A DNA stretch of 64,000 bases from Mangifera indica. Its lineage: Eukaryota; Streptophyta; Magnoliopsida; Sapindales; Anacardiaceae. The notes beneath the pieces are model-generated. The model searched no databases and was not told where the DNA came from. It was given only the letters and a program-made list of their open reading frames with translations. This document shows, piece after piece, positions 36,319-46,434 of the stretch. The stretch is taken from the NCBI RefSeq assembly GCF_011075055.1, contig NC_058138.1, positions 21,612,928 to 21,676,927 on the forward strand, given 5' to 3'. Within the stretch, counting starts at the first letter, position 1. The number at the start of each line of letters is the position of its first letter. The position numbers and the translations under genes are program-made.

Positions 36319-36913
36319 CTGTAAATTTGCAAGAACAAGAGTTATATTAGATTATAGAAGTAATTGAATCATATTTGTCTAATTATCAAATTTTGTGTAA
36401 TTACCAAGTTAAAAAAATAATTTTATTATGTATTACTCAATTATTTGTTGCGAGTCTTGATTATAGTACAAGTTTATGCGGACAGTCAAAGGGGAAAACT
36501 TAATCCATGGACCTCTCCTATTAGTGTTCCACAATTGAATATAATTACCATTTGTAAATGATTTGGTTTGACTATGGTTTGTTGAACTTTTGCTTAGAAA
36601 ATAAATTTTGAGATATGGGAGTTTTTATTATTTTTTATTTATCAAATTAAATAGAAACATAATCAACTTATTTTGCTACAAATAATATATAGAATATCCG
36701 TCTAGCATTATATTAGACAGCATTTTCATTAGATTTATGGGTTTAATTTTTCAATTACTTAAGAAGAAGACCAAACAGGATAAATATTATTTTGCATGAA
36801 CATAGTAAAATACAATTGCATAGAAGATCACAACCATATATCTTTGGCTTCTGTCACAAGGATAGCCGTAGATTTTATTCATGCAGACAATGAGTAGCCT
36901 TTGTTTGGTCATT

Positions 36914-38136
36914 TCAGTGTTTTTCAACACTCGTAAGCAGGTACACAGGGCCATAGTATTCAGATGGAATGAATTTTGATTCCTTAGGCCAAAACTGGCA
37001 TCCAGTTCCATTCTGAGATGCAGAATTATACGCAATACAAGAGCAATTTTTCCAGCACCCCGCATGGCAATCACTCAGAGCTAAACTTGCATTATAGTCC
37101 ATATACCCTTTTCTTTGCTCAAAATATTCTGAACCTTTCCTGCACTTTAAGGGCTTTTCGTTTAAGCAAACAGCAGTAGAATTTTTGGCAACAGTGTGGC
37201 ATGGATTAGTAGTTTCAAATATCCAATTAACAACACCAGAATGGCTATACAAAGTGAACTGTGTAATTTCGCCCAAAGACTCCAACTCCCACCTTGATAA
37301 AACAGCTGATTTGTTTTTCACAGAATAAGAGAAATAACTTTCATTCTCATTTGTTACAAACCTGTACTCATACTCATTAATTCTCTTTGTTATCTGTGGT
37401 GCGAACAACTCGAAACTCCCATTTTTCCATGCCCCACTTTTCCAATATACTTCTCCTCGCCTCCAAATCATCAATTGGCTGGAACCAGTAGGATCCAGGC
37501 TGAGTTTGAAGGCCCCTGGAGATGGCAATTCATCACTTAGCCATGAAGAAAGATAACATTCATGGCCAGTAGCCATGAAGAAAGATAACATTCATGGCCA
37601 GTCTTGTAATTGATGCCCAGTTTCATTTCAGGCAGCAGCATGTTTGATGGATAATCAAAACTTTGCCATAAAATTTCTCCCGCCATTCCATCAGAATAAA
37701 CCTCTCTGATGACAAAGTTTCCAGAATCTAGTAGCGTTGCTGTGATGTTTTTCCCTGAAGTTCTGATTGCTTGATTGGAACTTACAGCAATGGGAGGGGC
37801 GCCTTTGTATGCAATCTTCAAAATGCCATCGTTGTCCATTATTAAAGCACCAGAGGAATCAGGAATTGGATCGCTCGGATTGGCAACCCACACAGGATAA
37901 TAAGGTATTCTGTTGAACCATATTCCTATATAGCGAGGAGCAAAGGTGCCCAAGGCGGCAGAATCAGAACCCAGGCTTAAAAATCCTAACCTGAACACGC
38001 CACCTGTTGAGTTCAGAAGTTCCCAGTCATGGAGCCGTTGGCCTTGTTTCAGTGTATCCGTTTCTGCATGAGCAAGACATAGAGGCCTTAAAAAGATGCA
38101 AGAAACAATGAAGAAGATAAGGCTAAGCCAAGCCAT
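36914..38136 (-). pseudogene. G-type (S-locus) lectin receptor-like ectodomain, copy 2, broken by a 32-bp duplication
   Basis: It starts [13 protein letters not shown].. (signal peptide), then a bulb-type lectin domain ([60 protein letters not shown]), an S-locus glycoprotein region (WKSGAWKNGSFE), and a PAN-like region with CHAGCWKNCSCIAY and GTGCQFW. Two open frames (38136-37537 and 37591-36914) overlap in different frames because of a perfect 32-bp tandem duplication at 37539-37602; 32 is not a multiple of three. Everything else is open. The reading ends YLLTSVEKH with no membrane segment or kinase. A Copia element lies only 65 bp upstream of the ATG and probably separates it from its promoter. 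Confidence 0.87.
37539..37602. repeat. Perfect 32-bp tandem duplication inside lectin copy 2
   Basis: Units 37539-37570 and 37571-37602 are identical (each begins AGCCATGAAGAAAGATAACA). Copy 1 has a single version at the equivalent place. The duplication shifts the lectin frame and is the only coding lesion I see in copy 2. Confidence 0.95.
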
Positions 38137-38201
38137 TGACCCAAATTTGCAGAATTAAATAATTCTCTTAAAATTGCGAGAATGTGTTTCATATCAATCT
38201 T

Positions 38202-38520
38202 TGTCATGAGATTGAGTTGTTTTCCCAAATGCTTAGGTAAAAGTCAAGGTCCTTTTTGCTAAATGAAGTGTTAGTTTTGTTGTCTTGTTGAAATGATAGT
38301 TTTGGTTGAAAAGGAGTGATAATCCATGATTTAAGGATTATGCTGTCAATGTTAGGCAGTGAAGTATGGTCTTGATGTACTTAGCTCTACTTGTCTCTAT
38401 ATATGTGTTTGTACCTAAAAATAAATATAGATGCAACAGAAAAAAGGGTTCTTGTTATCTTTTTCATTTTTCCTCTTCCGCTCCTCCTCTGTATTCATAA
38501 GACTGCTTTATCTTTTAACA
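38202..38520 (+). repeat. 5' LTR of the Copia element
   Basis: 319 bp, TG..CA ended, matching 40904-41222 except at three positions (T/C in GTATGGYCTTG, G/A in GCAACARAAA, C/T in AGACTGYTTT). Confidence 0.97.
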
Positions 38521-38522
38521 AG

Positions 38523-38534
38523 TGGTATCAGAGC
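38523..38534 (+). promoter_or_regulatory. Primer binding site of the Copia element
   Basis: TGGTATCAGAGC, two bases after the 5' LTR, is the standard plant Copia site complementary to the 3' end of initiator Met tRNA. Confidence 0.9.
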
Positions 38535-38551
38535 TCATTTCTTAAGGGACT

Positions 38552-39493
38552 GTGGAAGAAGAAGTTGCAGGAAAGGTTGGAAGTAAAAAGATGTCAAGCA
38601 GCAATTTCCTAGGTATAGGGCCTCCACAGTTTGCTGGAGAAAACTATCATATTTGGGCCATAAAAATGAAGGCTTATCTGATGGCTTTGAATTTATGGGA
38701 AGCTGTGGAAGATGATGGAGAACCAGAACCTTTGGGAGCTGATCCAACATTAACTCAGATAAAGTCGTATGAAGATAGGAAAGCAAGGAAACCAAGGGCA
38801 CTAACCTGTCTTCATTCAGCTTTATCTGAAGTGATCTTCACTAGGATCATGGTTTGCAAGTCACCTAAGGAAGTATGGGAAAGGTTGAAGGAAGAGTATG
38901 AAGGAAGTGATAGAGTTAAAACTATTAAGCTTTTAACAATTAGAAGAGAGTTTGAAGTGCTCAGAATGAAGGAAGGACAGCTTGTGAAGGAATATGCATC
39001 CAAGCTTCTTGATCTGGTTAACAAAATCAGATTGATGGGAGAAGATTTTCCAGATACAAAGGTTGTGGAGAAAATTTTGGTAAGTTTACCTTCCAAATTT
39101 GACTCTAAAGTTTCAGCTATTGAGGAGTCTTGTGACCTCAAGACTCTCTCAGTTTCAGAACTCATTAGTAAACTACAAGCTTATGAACAAAGAACCTTGA
39201 TTAGAGATGATGAAGCTGTTGAAGGAGCCTTTCAAGCAAAGCACAAGGGGAAGCAAAGAAAAAAGGAGTTCAAGAAGGTTGTAAAGGAGAAATCTGACAA
39301 GGGTAAGCCAGGTCAGAGTACACAAATGCAAGGAAGAAAAGGAAACTTTTCACCTTGTTGCCACTGTCAGAGAACTAATCACAAGGAAGAAGATTGTTGG
39401 TTCAAAGGGAAACCACCTATTCAATGCAGATTTTGCAAGGAAATGGGGCATATTGAAAAGAATTGCAAAAAAAGGCAAAAACAAAAAAATTGA
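38552..39493 (+). CDS. Copia gag (retrotransposon capsid/nucleocapsid)
   Basis: This 313-residue frame starts MEEEVAGKVGSKK. It has the Copia gag N-terminus (GPPQFAGENYHIWAIKMKAYL) and the UBN2-type capsid region (EVWERLKEEYEGSDRVK, LVKEYASKLLDL). Two zinc knuckles follow: CHCQRTNHKEEDC, and CRFCKEMGHIEKNC at about 291-304. The frame ends in a run of lysine codons; the protease continues in the +1 frame. Copia elements usually have one gag-pol frame, so an A-run indel around 39,465-39,490 probably split it. Alternatively the shift could be programmed, which the sequence does not prove. Confidence 0.9.
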   Translation: MEEEVAGKVGSKKMSSSNFLGIGPPQFAGENYHIWAIKMKAYLMALNLWEAVEDDGEPEPLGADPTLTQIKSYEDRKARKPRALTCLHSALSEVIFTRIMVCKSPKEVWERLKEEYEGSDRVKTIKLLTIRREFEVLRMKEGQLVKEYASKLLDLVNKIRLMGEDFPDTKVVEKILVSLPSKFDSKVSAIEESCDLKTLSVSELISKLQAYEQRTLIRDDEAVEGAFQAKHKGKQRKKEFKKVVKEKSDKGKPGQSTQMQGRKGNFSPCCHCQRTNHKEEDCWFKGKPPIQCRFCKEMGHIEKNCKKRQKQKN

Positions 39494-40506
39494 TGAGCAC
39501 TCACAACAAGCAAATTTTACAGAAGAAGAGGAAGAATCAAGTGCAAGCTTGTTTATGGCTATGTGTGATACCCATGAAGCTGCCAATTATACATGGTTTA
39601 TTGACAGTGGCTGCACTAGTCACATGGCAAATGATGAAGCTTTATTTAGCAATCTAGACAAGACTGTCAAAATTAAAGTACAGCTTGGAAATGGCCAGGT
39701 TGTGGAGTCCAAAGGAAAAGGATCAATGATGATTTACACTAAAAGAGGTACAAAGCTTATTCATAATGTATTGTTTGTTCCTTCACTTGCTCAGAACCTA
39801 TTGAGTGTTGCTCAAATGTTAAAAAATGGGTATTCATTGACATTCAGAAAGCTAGCATGTTTTATTTATGATCATGAAGATGTGTTGATTGCAAAATTGC
39901 CTATGGTGAATAAATGTTTTCCTTTGAATTGGGTATGTGTTGGTGAAAAGGCTCATGTTGTTAAAGAGGATGAATCCAAATTATGGCATTCCAGGTTTGG
40001 TCATTGTAATTACAATGCATTGACTCAAATGTGGAAGCAAGAATTAGTAAAGTTCATGCCTAAAATTAGAAAACCTGATGGGGTATGTAGTTCATGTCAA
40101 ATGGCAAAGCAGCATAGGGAATCATTTCCTACAAACTCTTCATGGAGAGCTAGTGAAAGGCTACAACTAGTTTACAGTGATGTTTGTGGACCTATGAAGA
40201 CAGAGTCCACGAACAAAAACAAATACTTTGTGTTGTTTGTTGATGACTTGACAAGAATGACTTGGATTTATTTCATTAGACATAAATCACAAGTATTTGA
40301 TGTGTTTAAGAAGTTCAAGAGGCTGGTTGAAACTCAAAGTGGATGCAAGATCAAAACTTTAAGGACTGACAATGGCATGGAATACAATTCTCAGGAATTT
40401 GTTAAGTTCTGTGAGGAAGCTGGAATCCATCATCAATTAACAAATGCATATACCCCTGAGCAAAACGGAGTTGTAGAAAGAAAGAACAGGGTTGTAGTTG
40501 AAATGG
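39453..40506 (+). pseudogene. Copia pol, 5' part: protease, GAG-pre-integrase, partial integrase
   Basis: The protease active-site motif is WFIDSGCTSHM. The GAG-pre-integrase motif is LWHSRFGHCNYNAL. The integrase core shows YSDVCGPM, FVDDLTRMTWIYFI, TDNGMEY and TPEQNGVVERKNR, so all three acidic catalytic positions are present. Just after that (about 40,500-40,507) the sequence jumps to an RNase H reading in another frame, ending the integrase early. No reverse transcriptase is encoded. Confidence 0.88.
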
Positions 40507-40903
40507 AGTTTTTTCTTGGAGTTCCAAGAAGCAAGAAGTTGTTGCTCAATCCTCAGCTGAAGCTGAGTATATTGCAACAGCAAATGCTGCAAATCATGCA
40601 GTTTGGTTGAGGAAGCTTCTTACTGATTTGAACATGCTTCCTTCCAATGCCACAGTGATCAAAGTTGATAACAAGTCAGCCATATATATGGCTCAAAATC
40701 CAGTGCTTCACGGAAAATCTAAGCATATAAAGGTGAAGTTCCATGTTTTAAGGCAATTGGAGGCAGAAAAAGAAGTTCATATAGAGCATTGCAGGTCTGA
40801 AGAACAGGTAGCAGATATTATGACTAAAGCTTTGCAGAAATCCAAGTTCGAAAGACTAAGGGAGATGCTAGGAGTATTTGGAAAACAACTCAAGGAGGAG
40901 TAA
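40507..40903 (+). pseudogene. Copia pol, 3' remnant: RNase H
   Basis: The frame gives WSSKKQEVVAQSSAEAEYIA, then KVDNKSAIYMAQNP, HGKSKHIKVKFH and VADIMTKAL, the standard end of Copia RNase H, with its stop just before the 3' LTR. It is joined directly to truncated integrase, so the deletion removed the integrase end, reverse transcriptase and the start of RNase H. Confidence 0.85.
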
Positions 40904-41222
40904 TGTCATGAGATTGAGTTGTTTTCCCAAATGCTTAGGTAAAAGTCAAGGTCCTTTTTGCTAAATGAAGTGTTAGTTTTGTTGTCTTGTTGAAATGATA
41001 GTTTTGGTTGAAAAGGAGTGATAATCCATGATTTAAGGATTATGCTGTCAATGTTAGGCAGTGAAGTATGGCCTTGATGTACTTAGCTCTACTTGTCTCT
41101 ATATATGTGTTTGTACCTAAAAATAAATATAGATGCAACAAAAAAAAGGGTTCTTGTTATCTTTTTCATTTTTCCTCTTCCGCTCCTCCTCTGTATTCAT
41201 AAGACTGTTTTATCTTTTAACA
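40904..41222 (+). repeat. 3' LTR of the Copia element
   Basis: 319 bp, followed directly by the ATCTT target-site duplication and resumption of the unit 2 spacer at GAGCCTTTGC. Confidence 0.97.
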
Positions 41223-41227
41223 ATCTT

Positions 41228-42350
41228 GAGCCTTTGCATTTGATTATATAATAAACAATGTGGCAAGGTTTCCAGGAAATTTCTTGTTCATTAGACACTG
41301 TTGTCCCACCACAAGCCACTAATTTTCTTTGCGCATTGATTACTGGTAAAGAATAGATTCCTGAATTCAGTACTTCGAAAAGTAGAACTGAAATATATTA
41401 CTTGAAAATCAGTTGCCAGGCCCCGGTTGAACTATTTTTTAAAACAATGTCTATTGCTGGCCTTACAGATTTTCTTTGAAATCTATCTACTGTGTTATTC
41501 CCTGAAGGCATGCTTTTACTTTAACCAGCGTGGATCCATTTAACATTTGCAGCAGAAGAAAACATAGTAATGTTTTCCTGCAGCTATATTTTCCTCCCAA
41601 AGTAAAGCAGGCTTTCTTCCTGAGGAATGTAGAATTCCACACGCATGCTTTAATTACTGAATCTTGTAATTTCTAAGTTTGTGGTTCACTTAACTCTATT
41701 CTTGACTTGTGGGCCAAACTGGGAAAGCATTTGCTCTGTCCTTGTATATATGACAAATCTTTCTTAGAAAACAATGGAGGCTAGTCATGCCACGAGGTTG
41801 GATTTTTGTCCTACAACGTACAATCCATTAAATAGTTTTCTGTACATTACCCTTTGAATATCTAAGAAAAGTAATAGATGGTAGACTTTTCTGGTTTGTA
41901 AGGCACCCTAATCTATGGAAGGATAAAGATTTGCACTCTGCTACTACTGAAGACAAATTTAGACAAATTAATTCATAAATCTTCCGTTTCCTCAACTAGA
42001 TAGATATGTTTTACTTAAGAATACTTGTTTGTAAAAGATGAAGGGCACAAATTAGAAGATTGGTTTTACCTTTTAAGTCCAAATTAGACACTCAGAACAC
42101 ATTATTGTTAATCAGCTCAACAGAAGGAACTGGGTGAAAGTGAATTAATCAACCGTGTCTGTGTGCCTATTTTTTGAGTGGATTTTGAATAACTATGAAG
42201 CTCATCTCCCAACACCCTCCATTAAATGACATTGAATATGACCCTTCCTCTACCAGCCTTTCTAATGAATTGGCATGTTACCTGAAGATCTTAATTTTCT
42301 CTATCATCAGAATTTTACAAAAAACATGAACATTGGCGAAAGAAAATGAC
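41228..42350. other. Spacer of duplication unit 2
   Basis: No gene. It is collinear with 33.77-34.55 kb and 35.32-35.45 kb of unit 1 and lacks both unit 1 inserts. A CTT microsatellite follows, just past the neprosin stop (42,573-42,597; a longer version at 35,651-35,690 in unit 1). Confidence 0.6.
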
Positions 42351-42572
42351 TAAGTAGCAAGAAACGATACAATTAATAAGGTTAAAATTAGCATATAAGA
42401 GATGCTGCTATTTCCATGCCTATTTGAGCAAAATACCAGATTGTCTTGCTGAAAAATATTACACATTTCCCTCACATCTACCAAAACCAAAAATTTAGAA
42501 TAAGCAAAAACAGGTACGGAAATAGCATAAATTTTCATAATTACACGATCAAAGAATATAATTGATACCGAA

Positions 42573-42604
<32 letters not shown>

Positions 42605-42628
42605 TTTTAAGGAAGACAATAATGATGA

Positions 42629-45600
42629 TTATGGGCATTGCGGATTTCTTCCAGGCCCTCCATAGTAAAAACTTGTGCCCCATTCGTTGTTGTAGGAGCT
42701 CTTAATGTTGTAACAGTTTGTGTTTTCCGCTAGAATTGAGATGTCCAGTGCCGAGCTCAGGCTGTTATCAGAATCTACAATCTCCAGGTTCCTGAAATAG
42801 CTTGCTTTTCCGAACCCATCTTCCGCAAACTGGCCTGAACCCATTTGGGTGGACGTGTGCTCGCCGTTGGCCCTTGAGTTCACCACCTCGCCGCCCCATT
42901 CCACCATGGTGGCATGGTCTGCCAAGTGTGTAAATAGCTCAGCCGGCCAGTACCCCACAAGAGTGTTATCGCCAAATCCCATCCACCAATTTCCAATCTT
43001 CGGATCCTTAAAAAACACACAAACACATTGAATTCATCATCTTAAATAAAGTCGATGATTAAATTTATGGTTTAAGAAGACATATCAAGAAAACGTACCT
43101 TCCATATGAGGATGGTAATGTCATATTGATTATTGGCATAGGAAGAAACAGGAGAAATGGCAGCACCAATGGCTATTCTACTATTTGTTTGTATGAATCC
43201 AGCACAAAGAAGATTGTAGCATCCTGTGGCTTGATATGAATCGCTCTGTAAATTTGTAATAACAAGAGTTATATTAGATTATAGAAGTGATAGAATCATA
43301 TATATCTAATCATCAAATTTTATGTGATTAGCAAGTTAAGAAGAAAAAAAAAATCTTTTATTATAGGCATTACTCACTAATTTATTGTGAGTTTTATCAT
43401 AGTACAAATTTATGCGTATAAGCGGTGGATTCAAAGCTAATTTAATTTAAGTTTAACTATCAGTTTGACTTGAACAAACGCAAAACAAGTTTGATTTATA
43501 TGAGTTTGAGCTCATAACTTAAGAGTTTTATAATGTTTAGTTCAAGTTTTAAGATATTAAATTTGTCAAGATTGCATGCATAAGAAAATTTCATTCAAAA
43601 ATAATATTATTTTAACAAATATACATAAAAATAATGTTCTCGATTATAATATCAAACTAAATTTACTCAAACTTGATTTGATATTATAATCGAATTTGTA
43701 CTCAACTTCTCTCAAATTAAGCTTTATTTGAACTAATTTGAAGGTAACTCATTGTGTTAAACTTGATTGAGTTTGAGTTGGTTCAAACTTAAATTGAATT
43801 CGATTCAAATACATCTCATGTGTGTAATTAATAGAGATTTGCCACAAAACCTCAGTGGTGTAGAATTAATTGTCATGTGCAAATGATTTGGTTGGTTTGG
43901 GCAGGAAATGAAGGGCCTAAGAATAATTATCCTTTAGTGGATATGTGTTTATTGTTCGATTATGCTTTGTTAAATTTTTGCTTAGAAGTTAATCATCAAT
44001 AAAGGTGAATTTTAAGACACGGAATTTTAAATTATTTTTTAATTATAAGGTTAATCGTTTTAATGATTAAGCTAATAAATCAAATGTAGAATTGAATTAG
44101 ATCCTGAATAAGAAAGAAGCCAAGAGAGAGATTGTTAACCCTAGAATAAGTTTGACTTTGACCTTTAAGACCTCTTATTTAGGACCTGATCACGTGCACT
44201 TTCACGCAAGAAGGAATAATTAATTAATGATTAATTAAGTTAAACATAGATTAGAGGAAAACTTACCGTCCAATACGTGAACAACCTTGGCCTGCTGTCA
44301 CCATAAAGCTCCGGACTGACCTGACTAGTACAATAATCCATACTTTAGAAGAAAAATTAACATTAATTATAGATAAATAATTCGATAAAATAAAGATTAA
44401 AAGTATTGGAAGAATCACCTGCCATCCAGCTTCTATGCTGTTGAGATCTGAGCCCTCGAATGATCCCGAAAGAATCCAAATCTGTGATAGACTGAACTCG
44501 TTGACCACTTGGATCGACGGGTCCCACACGTTTATGGTAGCTCGGGACCCATACACCTCTTTTGATGTTCCAGTGTAGGCGATTGCATGCTATTAGGTAA
44601 CAACGATTCCATCAGATTGAAATCAACACAAGTTCCTAGAATGAAAATTTCGTGGACCTTATGATAATAAATTGATTGATTGTTAGTTTGGTGGCCAGCA
44701 AAGCAATTAAACATTGTGGGCCCTTAATCAGGAGAATAATCAACGGTCTGGATTTTACTTTTCAGATTATAGATTCTATTTTCTTGTAATTATGTGAAAT
44801 TATCTTTAGTCTGAAAAGGAAACCCTAGTCAATTATCTTCCTTCTTCTTCTTCTACGTTAATGCATTGCTGAAGAAGAAACACAGAAAGATGAAGATAGC
44901 GAACCTCATGGCCATTGCCGCTGACGACGTCGGGAGCGTCGGCTCTCCGATCAAGGCCGATTTTACGTTGTTTCTTTCCGAAATCAAACAACGACTTGGC
45001 TCGCAATACATCGTCAACCGAGCTCCGACGGATTGGAACTGTTCCCTTTGGACACCTTGTTCCATTTCTATGCCATATTTGCCATGCACTTTTCAGTAGT
45101 TCTGAATTTTTATTACTTGGGTTATTGCTCTTTGAGGCTGCTGTTGTCTCTTCTTCTTCTTGTTTCTTCATCGTTTTCATTCCAGTAGGCATTACTGGGG
45201 GCACTTTCTGTCACATTGAAAAAATATTATTATAAAATAACAAGGAAGAACTCATCAGTTAAGCTAGCTTTTGAGGAAGAGAGGCAGAGATTTTGCACCT
45301 GGATCTTGTGATTTTTTAATAGAGGGTGATCGAGAGCTGGTTGTTTTCTTTTATGAACACAATCTATGATATCTCCATCTGGGCTCTGTAGCATGAAAGT
45401 AAAATGCGCTTAAAGAGATCGATGTTGTTGAGAAAAGAGATGAGAAGTGAAAAAATAAATATATATACCTCAATGGTCACGACAGGAGACTTGTTAATCT
45501 TGTTCAAATGCTTCTGAATTCTTTCAAGCCTCAAAGGACTAACTTGACTGTAATCTAAACCAGAAACAACCCCAAATCGCTGGAGAGAAATGAGAGCTAG

Positions 45601-45639
45601 AAGAAGAAGAAGAAAATAAGGAAGAACAGCAGCTCCCAT
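42629..45639 (-). CDS. Neprosin-family (DUF239) secreted putative prolyl endopeptidase, intact
   Basis: Seven exons: 45639-45469, 45385-45299, 45207-44905, 44589-44419, 44320-44267, 43245-43099, 43006-42629. They total 1311 nt, 436 residues, with all phases closing. It has a signal peptide ([17 protein letters not shown]), an N-terminal activation-peptide domain (about 45-160, with [41 protein letters not shown]), then the neprosin domain ([22 protein letters not shown] to the end). Glu240 (IEAGW) and Glu351 (WGGEVVN) are 111 residues apart, close to the 109 between catalytic Glu188 and Glu297 of pitcher-plant neprosin; matching them is my inference. Most plant relatives are of unknown substrate. 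A truncated pseudogene copy lies at 35.7-36.3 kb. Intron 5 has a foldback-like insertion. Confidence 0.9.
43430..43820. mobile_element. Foldback/MITE-like insertion in neprosin intron 5
   Basis: About 390 bp of AT-rich DNA lies here in the intact gene and not at the matching place in the pseudogene (near 36,480). It contains a perfect 16-bp inverted repeat (CGATTATAATATCAAA at 43,641-43,656 and its complement at 43,677-43,692). Outer words AATTTAAGTTT appear near one end and, inverted, near the other. Exact ends and target-site duplication could not be fixed. Confidence 0.45.
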
Positions 45640-46345
45640 GTTTAATTCATTCAGTGCAAAAACAAAACCAAAACCAAAACCAAACCCTCAATAAACAAGA
45701 GATCAGGAAAAGGACTCTTTACACAGTCTGTCTAAATAAATGCTGAAAATGAAGGTTGGTGAAAGATGATAAATAACCTACTTCACCATCAGCATCAAGA
45801 TCATCATTGCCTGGAAATATTGCATTGGATTCAAACACATACACACACACACAGAATAAGAAAAATAATATTAACTTTAAAGATTGTTTTTTGATGTTAC
45901 CGAAAGGTAGGGGAAGGAAAGGAAAGCAAGACTTGGAAGCAAAGCAGTAAGTATGTGAATTAAAATCTCTCAGAACTACCCAACTAATTAGCAATGCCCC
46001 TTTTATTGCCCTTCTTCAATGTTTCATCTGCCAACATACAATTTTCCATAAATGCTCTTCTTTTGTTGTTGAAAACTCAAACGCATGCACATATCTACCT
46101 ATATATACAAATATATATTACTTTAAATAATTTGTTTATTTTAGTTTCTTTGCTTCTCAGCCTCCCCATCTATTCCATGCGTTTGTTTGCAACTTTTAAA
46201 ACACCAAGTAGCACTCAATTGGTATTCTTTCTACCCTACGTAACTGCCACGTGGCTATTCCTTTCCATTGCTTGAATAAAAGTTAAAACTCTTGAAGAAT
46301 GGAACAATAATCATTAGGAATTTGGAATTGAATATGATATAATAG

Positions 46346-46434
<89 letters not shown>

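Larger units (their letters stand above)
31953..36650. repeat. Segmental duplication, unit 1 (lectin pseudogene + neprosin pseudogene)
   Basis: The segment starts at AACATAGTAAAATACAATTG (31,953; repeated at 36,799). It matches unit 2 through the lectin copy, through the spacer (for example CTTGTTCATTAGACAC.. and TTCTTTGCGCATTGATTACTG at 33.8 and 41.3 kb), and through the last two neprosin exons and part of the preceding intron. Homology fades near 36,620-36,650. Unit 1 carries about 470 bp near 33,290-33,765 and about 770 bp near 34,550-35,320 that unit 2 lacks. The lectin of unit 2 follows directly, so the units are in tandem. Confidence 0.85.
38202..41222 (+). mobile_element. Copia-type LTR retrotransposon with internal deletion (non-autonomous)
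   Basis: The 3021-bp element has two 319-bp LTRs and a perfect 5-bp target-site duplication, ATCTT, at 38197-38201 and 41223-41227. The LTRs begin TGTCATGAG and end TTTTAACA. The primer binding site TGGTATCAGAGC follows the 5' LTR at 38523, the usual initiator-Met tRNA type of Copia elements. A purine tract (AAGGAGGAG) precedes the 3' LTR. Inside are gag, protease, GAG-pre-integrase, the first part of integrase, then the end of RNase H. The rest of integrase and the whole reverse transcriptase are missing. The two LTRs differ at three positions, all transitions, so insertion was recent. Confidence 0.96.
36799..45640. repeat. Segmental duplication, unit 2 (lectin pseudogene + Copia insertion + intact neprosin)
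   Basis: Homology to unit 1 runs from 36,799 through lectin copy 2, is interrupted by the Copia element (38,202-41,222), resumes at GAGCCTTTGC, and continues to about 44,050 in neprosin intron 5. The remainder of the neprosin gene has no counterpart in unit 1. Unit 2 is therefore probably closer to the ancestral arrangement. Confidence 0.8.
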
